From Bolinopsis microptera (lineage: Eukaryota; Ctenophora; Tentaculata; Lobata; Bolinopsidae): a stretch of DNA of 64,000 nt. Below, piece by piece: positions 11,479 to 21,929 of the stretch (the stretch's first letter is position 1; every line of letters starts with the position of its first letter). Both the position numbers and the translations under genes were made by a program. The stretch is taken from the NCBI RefSeq assembly GCF_026151205.1, contig NC_087084.1:10257453-10321452 (forward strand), given 5' to 3'. The notes under the pieces are model-generated. The model searched no databases and had not been told where the DNA came from. It saw only the letters and a program-made list of their open reading frames with translations.

Positions 11479-14040
11479 TTATTTACTTGACCGGTCACTT
11501 TTTTATTTTTTACAACCTGATGCCCAAAATATCAAATGAATCCACGTTTTAAGGGGGCATACACCAAAACTGTCCAAAACTGCCAACCCAAATGACCTCA
11601 TAGGAAGTTCAGTAACCATCTAGCGCACCCTTTCCATACCTTACAAATTTTGTTTGAGGATTTCCATTTTTGTAATCGAGCATTTCCTGGTCAAAGTGCA
11701 TTTTTCGGAAAAGCACAATTTGTTTTGTTGAGAGGCTATAAGTCAATCATTTCTTGTGATATCGAGCAACCATCTTGGTAAAGCATATTACTAACTTTAC
11801 TTCTAGCTCTTCAACAGTTAGTATTAAGTGTATTTATATAATATTAAGTGAAATCATCAAAAGTCCTGCTACAAACCTGACATTAATAAAGGCCAAATAT
11901 CAACGTCCACATAAGTAACAGTGATACGGAACCAAAGTGAAATTGTAAGCAAACATAGTTCTCCGTTTATTATATGGTAAAGAAAAGAACCGGAGATGAA
12001 GTTATGAAGTAGCTATCAAAAAGATAATTGCAAAATGCAGCCGCAATTCTTGTACTTTGAGTATTAACGACAGCAACAAAAACCGTTTTCAAATTCTACA
12101 AACAAGAAGTTGTGGGAAATTAAATGTTGTAAACTGGAACGACCAGAATAGAACAACTTTGTTCGCTCCTAAGATGTTAAAATATGAGCAATCTTCTCGG
12201 CGAATGGCTCTCTTCAGAATACCGATTGAGTACACGAATAAATTATGTAGGCTACTGCATACAGCCCTATTTTAGGTAATCCTTAGTAATTCTTGCAGAC
12301 ATAGTAAACTTGGCGAACTTAATTAGTACAGATGTCTAGCCTTAACAACCGAACGTAGTCTAGTTACGAATAGATCAAATATATAATTAAATAGTGAGAA
12401 GGAAACAACTTGTATGTGATACTACAAATGGGACTGATTCTACTGACACATCTTTTACCATCAAAGACGAGTTTCTTATCAATATTCATTACACTGACTA
12501 CAGCGTAGTTATTGACTAGTCTTGGGCCAAAGCTATGTATTCTAATTTTACTGAACCAGTTAAGCCGTTATATCAGAGGAAAGAAATTTTACCATTGTTA
12601 ATACCATTTATTTGAAGATTTGGGATTTGGACATTCATTGAACGTGAAATACAAACTAGGGAAAACTATTTTCAGGCGAAAGAGCCGGGCAAAGAAAAAC
12701 TTTCTGACCAAGTTATAATTAGCACAACTGAATTGTGAGGAGCTTTAATTGAATGCGCAAAACCTCCAGCTTATCTAGAATGAAGGGATGAGGGAGGAGA
12801 GGTGGGGTTGATCACTGAAGCCCGTCTATCTATCTATCTTCTAGCCCCGAGTTCAGTAAACAAACTATACAAGACAAGCTGCTAATGCTCTGCTAATCCA
12901 CAGTGGCCCACTCACCTACAATCCGCGGGGGTCCCGTCAATCCAGCAATTAGCCCTGATAAACTACAGGCTTTGTTTCGTCACTAGGAGCTTAACGGTGT
13001 GCGTGTGCGTGTGTGTGTACGTGTGTGTACGGCGTTAAGAGCAGTTTCTGCTCTTCTGCAAACTTATAGCTGAGAGTTAGGAACAGTTTCTGCTCTTCTG
13101 CAAAGTTATAACCGAGAGTTAGGCTCTTCTGTACGATTATTTAATTTCTACTGCAAAGTTAATATAACTTAGAGTTAGAAGCGCATATTTAAAACGTTGA
13201 CGTAGTACAGTATATGTTTAAAGAATACACACAGCAGGGTTATTTAATTGCTCTGAGGTAATCTGGCTGGATCAGACTAAAGGAGACCAAATTATACAAC
13301 TTAATAATTTAATACCCTGACAACATGGATAATAAGGAATGCAGATTGTCGAGTACAACTTTAGTTATAACTTTATAAGAAAGCTAACAGGTTTAATAAA
13401 GATTATGTAAAAGTTGGAGGGTAACTAAAACTAACGGCTCGCTAAACTAATGCCGCAGCTAGTCTGCTCTCAATCTCAAGACTAGCAGCTAGTCTGCTCT
13501 TAATCTCAAGACTACCAGGCTTTCCTCTAGTGGTCCGGTCCACGCTCACTCGGACTGGTGTCTTTACCCAGCGATTACTGCCTCCCATATAATGACCAAT
13601 TAGCAAATTAGAGGGAGAGATCATAAAACCCGAACATCCGCGTAATCTCCCGCCGAGCAGAGGAGAGGAGGAGGGAGATGTATGCGCTCCTTCGAGCTTA
13701 ATTCTTTGTAAAGCAGCAGTGGGCGAGCTGAAGGAGTAGGGAGTAGTAGGGAGGAGCTGAAGGAGTAGGGAGGAGCTGAAGGAGGAGCTGAAGGAGTAGG
13801 GAGGAGCTGGAGTAGTACCAGTTACCGAGTGTGGGTTCAAGGAGGAGGCTAGTCGTGGGGTTAGCTTTGTTGTAACATGCAGTTACACAGCATTACACAG
13901 CATTACACAGCATTACACAGGATAAATAGTGGATTATTTGGGGATATGAGTGTCACACGAGGAGTACCCAAATAAATGCAGTAAAATATCTAACCTTTAT
14001 TAGATAAGAGCATATTTAATGTCTTAAGGCTAAGGAGAAA
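11479..14040. other. no gene supported
   Basis: AT-rich DNA with minor tandem repeats: cattacacag units at 13876-13920, gggaggagctgaagga units at 13725-13815, and a (gt)n patch near 13000. The 132-codon minus-strand frame at 13442-13840 is a by-product of the ggagctgaagga repeat. The 72-codon frame at 12057-12275 matches nothing known to me. Confidence 0.5.
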
Positions 14041-14067
14041 GAGGTAAATCGTATGGATGCAAGGTAG

Positions 14068-14783
14068 TCGGGAGTCAGTAGAGGAGGTAGTCAGGAGTCA
14101 GTAGAGAGGAGGTAGTCAGGAGTCAGTAGAGAGGAGGTAGTCAGGAGTCACTAGAGAGGAGGTAGTCAGGAGTCAGTAGAGAGGATGTAGTCAGGAGTCA
14201 CTAGAGAGGAGGTAGTAGGGAGTCAGTAGAGAGGAGGTAGTCAGGAGTCAGTAGAGAGGAGGTAGTCAGGAGTCAGTAGAGAGGAGGTAGTCAGGAGTCA
14301 GTAGAGAGGAGGTAGTCAGTAGTTAGTAGAGAGGAGGTATTCAGGAGTCAGTAGAGAGGAGGTAGTCAGGAGTCAGTAGAGAGGAGGTAGTCAGGAGTCA
14401 GTAGAGAGGAGGTAGTCTGGAGTCAGTAGAGAGGAGATAGTCAGGAGTCAGTAGAGAGGAGGTAGTCAGGAGTCAGTAGAGAGGAGGTAGTCAGGAGTCA
14501 GTAGAGAGGAGGTAGTCAGGAGTCAGTAGAGGAGGTAGTCAGGAGTCAGTAGAGAGGAGGTAGTCAGGAGTCAGTAGAGAGGAGGTAGTCAGGAGTCAGT
14601 AGAGAGGAGGTAGTCAGGAGTCAGTAGAGAGGAGGTAGTCAGGAGTCAGTAGAGAGGAGGTAGTCAGGAGTCAGTAGAGAGGAGGTAGTCAGGAGTCAGT
14701 AGAGAGGAGGTAGTCAGGAGTCAGTAGAGAGGAGGTAGTCAGGAGTCAGTAGAGAGGAGGTAGTCAGGAGTCAGTAGAGCAGG
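14068..14783. repeat. 25-bp minisatellite
   Basis: About 28 copies of a 25-bp unit that can be read as gtagtcaggagt plus cagtagagaggag. A few point variants (cactagag, gtaggg, gtctgg) and two shortened units are present. The array is highly homogeneous, which suggests recent expansion. Confidence 0.95.
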
Positions 14784-15591
14784 GATAACAAATGTTGAAC
14801 AGTAGAAAGGTAGAAGTATAAGTTCCAAACTATCATTCAATCTTTCATAATTAGTTGTAGTTTCTGCCAATATCTCTTATCATAAGCTAGATTATGGATA
14901 TACCTTAAGAACGACAAATTTAGTCTACCATAAATTTAGTCAAACTTTTGACTAAAATTGTTGTAAACCAAATTTCATGAGACTACATTTTTCGGCGACT
15001 ACTTTTAAAGCAGACCAAAATTTCAGTAGAGCAAATATGACATGAATATTATTAAGCTAACATTCTTTATAATTAATGTATGACATCACCGTTCCTACTG
15101 CACAAAACCGTACCAAAGTCGTATTGCACTTAAAGCTTTAAAGGGTTAAAGCTCCTCTTGGACATTACATTTTTAATCGATCCATCCCAATGCATGCTCT
15201 GTTGAAACTGCTGAAGGATCATATCGACATAAACTACGTCGTTCCGACAAAAATGGTAAAGTCGAAAGAGGGTGAAAAAGAAACTGAACAGTGTACTGTA
15301 GAACTTAGTGATACAGAGTCACAAACTCTTGATCTGATGTTATTGCTTTATTGAAATTCCTGAGTAATGCATTGCAGCTTAATCTGAAAAGTCGAAAAAT
15401 AATAAATAAATAAAGTCTAAAATTGTTGTAGACTAAAAATTTGCGAAATTTGTGACTAGAATTATGGTAACCAAAATTATGGTAACCAAATTTATTGTGA
15501 ACCAAATTTATTGGCCCTAAGGTAGTACAGATCAAAAATATTTATATTAATAGAAAGATTTCTTTTGCAGTTTTACATAAGTCATACACAA
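14784..15591. other. no gene supported; short direct repeats
   Basis: AT-rich DNA next to the LINE relic. Direct repeats of aattatggtaaccaaa occur at 15462-15494. The 76-codon minus frame 15305-15535 contains these repeats and is not a credible gene. Confidence 0.4.
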
Positions 15592-15865
15592 TCAGTGAGA
15601 ATAAATTGCTTTGAGGTCTTCCTCTCCTCCCTGGTAAGTCAAGTGTATTGATGGCAAAAATGAGGGAGTAAAACGCTGGTCCATCAATTCAGGACGCCGT
15701 AAAACATGTCCTATCAATTTCCACCGACTACGGGCAACTTTTACTGACAATGGTTCAGAATTGCAGCGTTTATACAAGTTTTTGTTTGAGATGACTCCTG
15801 GGTACTTTATATTCAAAATAATGCGAAGACGTCTGCGCTGAACGACATTTAGTTTCCTATCTTAT
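15592..15865 (-). pseudogene. relic of a LINE reverse transcriptase C-terminus
   Basis: The minus-strand frame contains YPGVISNKNLYKR followed by SRWKLIGHVLRRPE. This matches the pattern near the C-terminus of many non-LTR retrotransposon proteins, where an 'xLRWxGHVxRxP' motif follows the reverse transcriptase. An Arg-rich stretch, VVQRRRLRIILNIKYPG, precedes it in frame. No fingers or palm motifs are found nearby, so only the 3' end of an old copy remains. Confidence 0.7.
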
Positions 15866-16200
15866 TTAATTAAGAAATAAACTAGAATAAACAAAAAATT
15901 TCAGCGTAGAAAACAAAAACAAAATAGAGATTAGAGCGTTTACCGAATTAAATGCTCCGTTACCTGAATAACAGAGAACATTATGATTGGTTAAAGGAAG
16001 TGCATTAAACAAATGTTCTGAAAGAAACAATGGAATAAAAAGGATAATTATCAATAAATAAAGCAAGAAAGAATCTGAATTAGGGGAGTATCCGGTATTT
16101 GGGAGTGGATCTAAGAAGGGTAGCTGCAACATTATCGAATACCTCTCCCTCTTGCTGGAGGCAGTACGGACCTAGAACATAGCACTGAAACGGAATTGCA
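15866..16200. other. no gene supported
   Basis: AT-rich sequence. The 88-codon minus frame is hydrophobic and Leu/Phe-rich, and looks like an accidental frame in AT-rich DNA. Confidence 0.3.
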
Positions 16201-16245
16201 GCGCCCAATTGTACCACATCGTGTCTCATTATCCTCTGAGCGGTG

Positions 16246-16392
16246 CACGTGGGCAGATGTAACCTCGTGCCGGAAACCCACCAATCAGATGAAACATAGA
16301 CGTCACGTGACTGCGCGCATGTGACAAGTGGGTCGTTGTCCTGCCAACCAGGATGTCTGGCGGCGACACGTGCATGACCGGCAGGTCACGTG
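16246..16392. promoter_or_regulatory. cluster of four CACGTG E-boxes, candidate promoter or enhancer
   Basis: CACGTG palindromes occur at 16246-16251, 16304-16309, 16367-16372 and 16387-16392. The second lies in the full palindrome GTCACGTGAC (16302-16311), which matches the CLEAR/TFEB-type consensus and overlaps a CRE-like GACGTCA. A CCAAT box (ccaatcag) is at about 16281. The local GC content is higher than in the surroundings. No adjacent gene was identified, so the target is unknown. Confidence 0.45.
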
Positions 16393-16572
16393 TTCAGAAG
16401 CTGGGGGTCGTGGTTGTACAGATCATGTGATGTAAATACCTGGGAGTTGGAGTCGTGGGAATTAGAAACATCTATTATGGTATATACAGTGATCTGGGGA
16501 TATAATAATACTCCAGCCTCTCACAACACACTACCTCATCTCTATCTTGGACCTTGGTTACTTAATAGAAAG

Positions 16573-16640
16573 TAACTGGTAACTGGTAACAACTGGTAAC
16601 AACTGGTAACAACTGGTAACAACTGGTAACAACTGGCACT
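16573..16640. repeat. aactggtaac tandem repeat
   Basis: About six copies of a 10-bp unit, aactggtaac. It shares the ggtaac core with the arrays at 5386 and 6893. Confidence 0.85.
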
Positions 16641-18282
16641 TGGAGATTAACATCATCATACCTCGAGTTATCAACATGTTACTAACATTAACGAATGATG
16701 TTTATAATCTGCTATTTAAGTATTTAGTCATTACTCATTAAGCATTTAGTCATTACTCATTGAGCATTTAGTCATTACTCATTTCCGTGCTATTTAGCTG
16801 CTCGGCAATAACCGCTATAACTCGCGTGGTATTAATAACAACATATTATATCGCAGAGTACGTGGTTAGAAAGAGTACATGTAGAAAGTATGAGATTATA
16901 AAGTAAGGTGAGATAGAGATGGCAACCTAGCACAATTAAACAATTTGTACACTTTGATTGGGAGCTGCACGTCTTCACCAAACTATAAATCTTCGTAATT
17001 TTTACGAAATGTCAGTGTAGTGTTTAGCCGTAATTCTGTTTTCAAACTTGGAGGGGGATCATAGCTGAGCAATTAGCTAATTAGGGAGGCTCCTGTTTGC
17101 CAACTGAAGCGCTGCGCGAAGCGCGACACGTATGGCAGGGGTCTACGGCACAGGGCCTTCTTTTTGTATTTTGTATTTTCTGAATATATTTTGTAATATC
17201 TGTCTCCATACCATAAATGGAAGGTTCTCAGGATGAGCCAAGTCAATCCCTTTCATTTTCAGATGAACAAAATGCGAATGAATTCATTTTTCATCAAAAT
17301 TTGGATGGGTCTAGTATACTGATTTACCAGCACTTAATCAAAGTACCAAATCAACTTTTTCAAGTTGCCACTTCAAGTTCATCTGCAGCATTTTTCTTTT
17401 GTTTAACATTTTCATCTCCTCTGGAAAGCTAACTCATGTTTACAGACTGAGAATAGTGATGTTGAGCTGCTAATACATGTATTATGGCATTTTTTATCAG
17501 TGTTGTGTCCATATTCGCTTAAAGCTTATCGCTTTTATTCGCTATCTTAATATTTAATCACGAGGACTGCAATAAGTAAAACACTTGTTATGATATAGTG
17601 ATATACTACCAAACCATTTATATAGTAAGGGTGAATGAAAATTAAGTATTCGATTACAATGTTCATAATATTTCGAGCAGTGGCGTAACTTAGGGCCCCG
17701 CAGACCCCGCTGTGCGGGGGGGGGGGGCGCCGTATAAGGGGGGGCGCAATTTTCCTGAATTGTGTATTTTCCTGTCCAATTTAGCGTTCGGTGGACGCGA
17801 AAAAAATATTTGGGGTACCCTTTTTTGCTTCAGGGGGGCGCAAAAAGCTGTAGGGGGGGCGAGAAAAAAAGTACCCGACCTTTTTTTTTAATAAACTTAA
17901 TTTCTGAAAAGTTCTAATCCCATTTCTTTAAAAAACTGTAATGCTGTTTCTAAAATACCTTAATCCTATTTCTGAAAAACTTTCATTATTGTTCGAAAAA
18001 CTGTAATCTAACTTCAGAACTATTTTTCTTACTTTAAAATCTCTAATAACGGTTTTTCCCTGATTTTTTCTTTTAATGATGTTCTCAAACTCGTTTTCTT
18101 ACTGCCATTTGTTTTTTCCTCTCTAGTCACTGGCTGAAACAGTGTTTAATTTATGACGGTGTTATTCTTTAATTCTAAACTTAGATTCCGGATTCGCGTT
18201 AGGCTTCCTTATAGAATAGATCAAGATACTGCAAAGAACTACTATGGAAATTTAAAACAGCACTACAAATCTCTCTAATTGG
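16641..18282. other. no gene supported; repeat debris
   Basis: Contains a short tandem repeat (atttagtcattactcatt, about 16718-16785) and a GC-rich element starting CAGTGGCGTAAC at 17678, followed by G-runs and ggggggcgcaa blocks to about 17870. The 71-codon frame at 17217 is not recognised. Confidence 0.4.
17678..17870 (+). mobile_element. repeat fragment beginning CAGTGGCGTAAC
   Basis: The 12-bp head CAGTGGCGTAAC (17678-17689) is shared exactly with 24266-24277 and 47603-47614. Downstream are G-rich ggggcgcaa blocks and two frayed direct copies of a ggggggcgcaaaa motif. Heads of this kind are common at the ends of DNA transposons or SINE tails. I cannot assign the superfamily. Confidence 0.45.
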
Positions 18283-18305
18283 TTAGTTTTGTCTGATGAC
18301 TAGAA

Positions 18306-18795
18306 TACAGTTCTTTGATTGGTTAGTGCACTTACTTGGACGCCCGTAGACTTTAACCTCACAGAGAGACAGAAAGTTGTCAGGTTGCTCGATTCTGATG
18401 TGTTCTGCGGTCTCTAAATTGCACTGAACTTCATACGCATCTTTAACACCAGTTAACGTTCCACACAGTTTTTTGTTCTTTTGCGTCCAGTGCAAGATCG
18501 CGATCCCGCACATGCCGCGATTTCCTTTTGTCCTGTCCAGTGATGGTGTACACCTTGGCTCCAACAATCCTCTCTTGTACATGATATATACCCGGACCCT
18601 CTACCTTCTTCCTGTTGTAGACGGCGACCTGGAACACTCTATAGTCTATAATTACCCCCCAGATCCATCTCCCACCAATTGTTCCGGGTACCTTTTGTAT
18701 GCGTGCACGCATAACCCTGACTTGGGCCGTTTTCTTCTGTGGAACCATCGATAGCAAATCTTTCCCACCAGCAGCTCTAGTGGAACTCTGGGTAG
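18306..18795 (-). pseudogene. F5/8 type C (discoidin/fucolectin-like) domain, broken by three frameshifts
   Basis: F5/8 type C domains are jelly-roll folds that bind sugars or lipids in secreted proteins. Read in pieces on the minus strand, the domain is nearly complete. ITATQSSTRAAGG lies in one frame. FAIDGSTEENG and NNWWEMDLGGNYR lie in a second. VFQVAVYNRKK and ERIVGAKVYTITG return to the first. GNRGMCGIAILHW, then LSLCEVKVYG, are in the third. The breaks are at about 18765 (net +2 or -1), about 18647 (a 7-bp tandem duplication, tatagac/tatagag) and about 18532 (an extra A in aaaa). Neighbouring genes in this assembly are intact, so true decay is more likely than sequencing error. The open frame continues upstream to about 19075 with sequence I do not recognise. 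Confidence 0.75.
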
Positions 18796-19079
18796 CTGTG
18801 ATTCTAGTTAAAGAAATGGGTATATCTGCTTTGTAAAGAGTTGTCCACCACTCAATTCTTCTATCTATAAGATAGTGTTTGAAATTTGTAAACCTTTTCC
18901 ATCTACCACCAATATTGATACCAACCTTTGCAATACGAACACCGTCCATGGAGTCTAATAAGAACCGAAATTCGAGGGGAGAATTGTTCATGACTCCGGG
19001 CTGGAAAATTGTTGTTTTGCAATCGCCAAGTTTGTCGGTTTTGATACTGTATGTTGTATTTATTTGGGGTGACACGAAT

Positions 19080-20370
19080 GCATCATTATCTGTTTGACAT
19101 TTAACGTCTCCCTGTCTGAATTCCAGTCTTAATGTCCCCCTAGTACCCGCATCTTTGTCTTCTTTGTCGTGAATTCGATATCTTCAACGGGGGCGTTTAG
19201 TACTGAAAGTGAAATGGAATCATTTTTGAGGTTAGATGTCTTAATATGGAGACATTTCACGGGGCCATTACCATACAATCGGGGATGATTAGGGGAAATT
19301 ATGATGTTATTAAGTTTAACAATATCATTGAAATCAACAGAAAGCTATCGCTGAGTTCAGCTTAATTTATAACGAAGCACTTACCACAATAAAAGTTATA
19401 CATTCTCTCATTCAGAAGAGTTCTTTTCTTTAGTAGTAGAAGGTCAGCTTGGTTAATTTCCATCTTTCTCATCTTCACGTAAGTGAAGTAAAGGGTTGAA
19501 CCCTCAAGTATCAGGCCCGTGACGAAACGATAAAGCATTTCTTTACCCACTCGTCTGCTGACGTAACATTGTTAGCCCAAAACGTCCCTAAACCTTGACA
19601 CTAGACATAAATTTGACCACTAGAGTCTAGACGCCCCAATCAATGTATGGAAAACTGCAAACATTCACATGACGATGACTCACCCTCCACTTGAGGAATT
19701 GTGCGAGAAGATGAACAAAAGCAAAGATGAGGAAATATTATAATGTGTAATGTGTTAGGCATAAGGTTAGTTACTTAGTTAGGAGTTAATTTGTTAAGTG
19801 ACATTGAATCATGAGATTTGGAACCATGAGAACATTGATCAATTGTTAAGGCACTCTATACGGACAACAGCTCATGAGGCCAGGGTAAAGGAAATATTGC
19901 TACAACCATGATAGTGATCAGGAGTGTCAGCCTTTATACTCGGACGATGAGCCCTCGGTCCCCACAAAAAAAGAATTATAGTTAAGACTAGTAGTAGTAG
20001 TACAATTTGTGTAAAGGAACTCATGGTCAGTCTATAATACACATGAAAAGCAGTGTGCTCCATACCCCTTAGTCTCTGTCTTTGTTATCAAAACACGTGA
20101 TTCGATCACGTGATGTTATCTCATAATTGTAAACAGGGTTTATTTGTTCGATTACGTGTAGTATGGTAAAGTATTAACACAATTTAACTAATGATATTAT
20201 GTATATGAGTACAGATTCGAAGTGGAACATCGAGTTCCGTTCTGGCGAGGTCTGGCGATCTGGAAGGAACTTTCGAAATCGTCTGAAAGAGCTGATCTAA
20301 AAGCAAGCTCTGCTCAGTATTTATAGCTAATCTTACTATATATAAAGCGAGACGATATATATATATATAT
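19080..20370. other. no gene supported; two short frames noted
   Basis: Short minus-strand frames exist at 19362-19550 (62 codons) and 19872-20063 (63 codons). The second contains one strongly hydrophobic segment (IVLLLLVLTIILFLW) after its second Met and could be a tiny membrane protein or chance. A (ta)n run lies at 20355-20372. CACGTG occurs twice at 20093-20112. Confidence 0.3.
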
Positions 20371-21126
20371 ATCTGTGCCATTTTACTGACACCACGGCAT
20401 CGACTTTAACGCAACTTTCTGCAAAAACCGTAAAAGATATACAACTGAAACTTTTTTGGCTGGGTCAAATGCTTTAATATCCTCCAAATCAGCATGAAAA
20501 AATAAAAAATTGGCCGAGGAATAATGATTTTAGAGCCGAAAATTTGGACCCCCAAGTGGTGTCAAAAACGCCAATTAAATAGGTAATAATTATTTCAGTA
20601 TCTTGAGTCTTGACACCGTTTAGGGCTATATTTCACGGGTTCCTGCTAGTCTAACTAAACTAACGAGCTAGTTAACGAATATATGACATCTAACTTTGCT
20701 CTGCAAATACATTATCTTTAGCCGCGATTTTCGAAATTTTTGTCGCGATTTTGCCTAGTTTGGCATGTCGCGGCGCCGCGATTTTTGGTCTAAATAATCG
20801 CAATTTTCGTTTGTCCTTGGTACCATCTTATGATGGATGGATCTGTACCATATTACTGACACCACGGCATCAACTTTAACGCGACTTCCCGCAAAAAAAG
20901 TAAAAGATATACAACTGAAACTTTTTTCACTGGTTCAAATGCTTTAATGGCCTCCAAATCAGCATGAAAAAATAAAAAATTGGCCAAGAAATAGGAGTTT
21001 TAGAGCCCAAAATTTGGATCCCCAAATGGTGTCAAAAACGCGAATTAAATAGGTAATAATTATTTTAGTCTCTTGAGTCTTGACACCATTTTAAGGTTAT
21101 ACTGGTTCCTGCTAGTTCCACTAATC
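20371..21126. repeat. two direct copies of an about 290-bp unit, 470 bp apart
   Basis: Copy 1 is about 20371-20660 and copy 2 about 20841-21126. They share tactgacaccacggcatc near the start, aaaagatatacaactgaaac in the middle, and gagtcttgacacc and cctgctagt at the end. Identity looks roughly 85 percent by eye. No coding potential is evident. Confidence 0.9.
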
Positions 21127-21380
21127 CACACACCAAACCATGCCATAATTAATATCACAATATGAATCGGGAGGGAGATATAAAGTCGAGGGTTGAAATG
21201 TCTGTAACAGACCGGAGCTGCAATAAATTTAATCATTCGTATGAGTTTTTTAACCTTATATTCACATTGTTCAACGGTTGGAAAGATCAAGACTGATGTA
21301 ACAGTGACCGCCAAGACCATGACTAGCTGTGACCACTGCGATGTTAGCTCACAAGTCATTACATTTGCAGCTAGTACCAC
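21060..21380 (-). CDS. doubtful small hydrophobic frame
   Basis: A minus-strand frame with its first ATG at about 21359 would give about 99 residues, with two hydrophobic stretches (LVMVLAVTVTSVLIF and LPIHIVILIMAWFGVWI). Its 3' third lies inside the second copy of the 290-bp repeat. No family is recognised. A terminal exon of an unseen gene or a chance frame are both possible. Confidence 0.15.
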   Translation of the reverse strand: MVLAANVMTCELTSQWSQLVMVLAVTVTSVLIFPTVEQCEYKVKKLIRMIKFIAAPVCYRHFNPRLYISLPIHIVILIMAWFGVWISGTSRNQYNLKMVSRLKRLK

Positions 21381-21773
21381 ATGTTAACCTCAATGTTACT
21401 ACTTTACTAGGCTCATTACCAGGGCTATATTGCAGTGTTAATAACATATCATATTACTGGCAACAGATGAGATCCTGATTGGACACCTGTAGTAACACGT
21501 CTCCTAGATCCGTGTTCTGTGCGATCTTGTCTTTTGTTACAGATCGTAGACTCAGTTTGTAGACTCAGTTTGTAGACTTGGTGTAGACTGTAGCTGTAGT
21601 GTTTTAAGTTTTACAACTTTATTGATCTTTCAGTTTCACTTTCAGTTGGATAATGATTGCGTTGTTTTCAATTTAATGGATCACCATGGTAACGGTACAT
21701 AGTTATATACAGATTTTGTTTAATTATTGAAAACATAATTTTTGCGAAGGACTTGGATTTATTTCAGGTTATG

Positions 21774-21925
21774 ATTTGATTGTCAACAGTACGTCTGTTA
21801 CTGGGCGGTGCCTGTCATTCCGCCGATTTGATTGTCAACAGTACGTCTGTTTATACTGGGCGGTGCCTGTTATTCCGCCGAATCTTTATTGTTTATGAAC
21901 ATTATAGCCTAGGGTCCCCAGGTAA
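21774..21925 (-). mobile_element. reverse copy of the SINE-like repeat with an internal duplication
   Basis: Read on the minus strand, it matches part of the element at 47764-48140: ataatgttcataaac, then cggcggaatgacaggc and gcccagta. On the plus strand a 53-56 bp segment (gatttgattgtcaacagtac through ctgtcattccgcc) is present twice in tandem at about 21774-21826 and 21827-21882. Confidence 0.6.
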
Positions 21926-21929
21926 CACG

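Noticed and set aside
10312-11552. Long open frames on both strands (about 390-410 codons)
   Set aside because: They are produced by the stop-free 9-bp polypurine minisatellite and encode only a three-residue-type repeat.
13442-13840. 132-codon minus-strand Ser/Pro/Leu-rich frame
   Set aside because: Much of it is the gggaggagctgaagga repeat, with no domain and no supporting splice structure.
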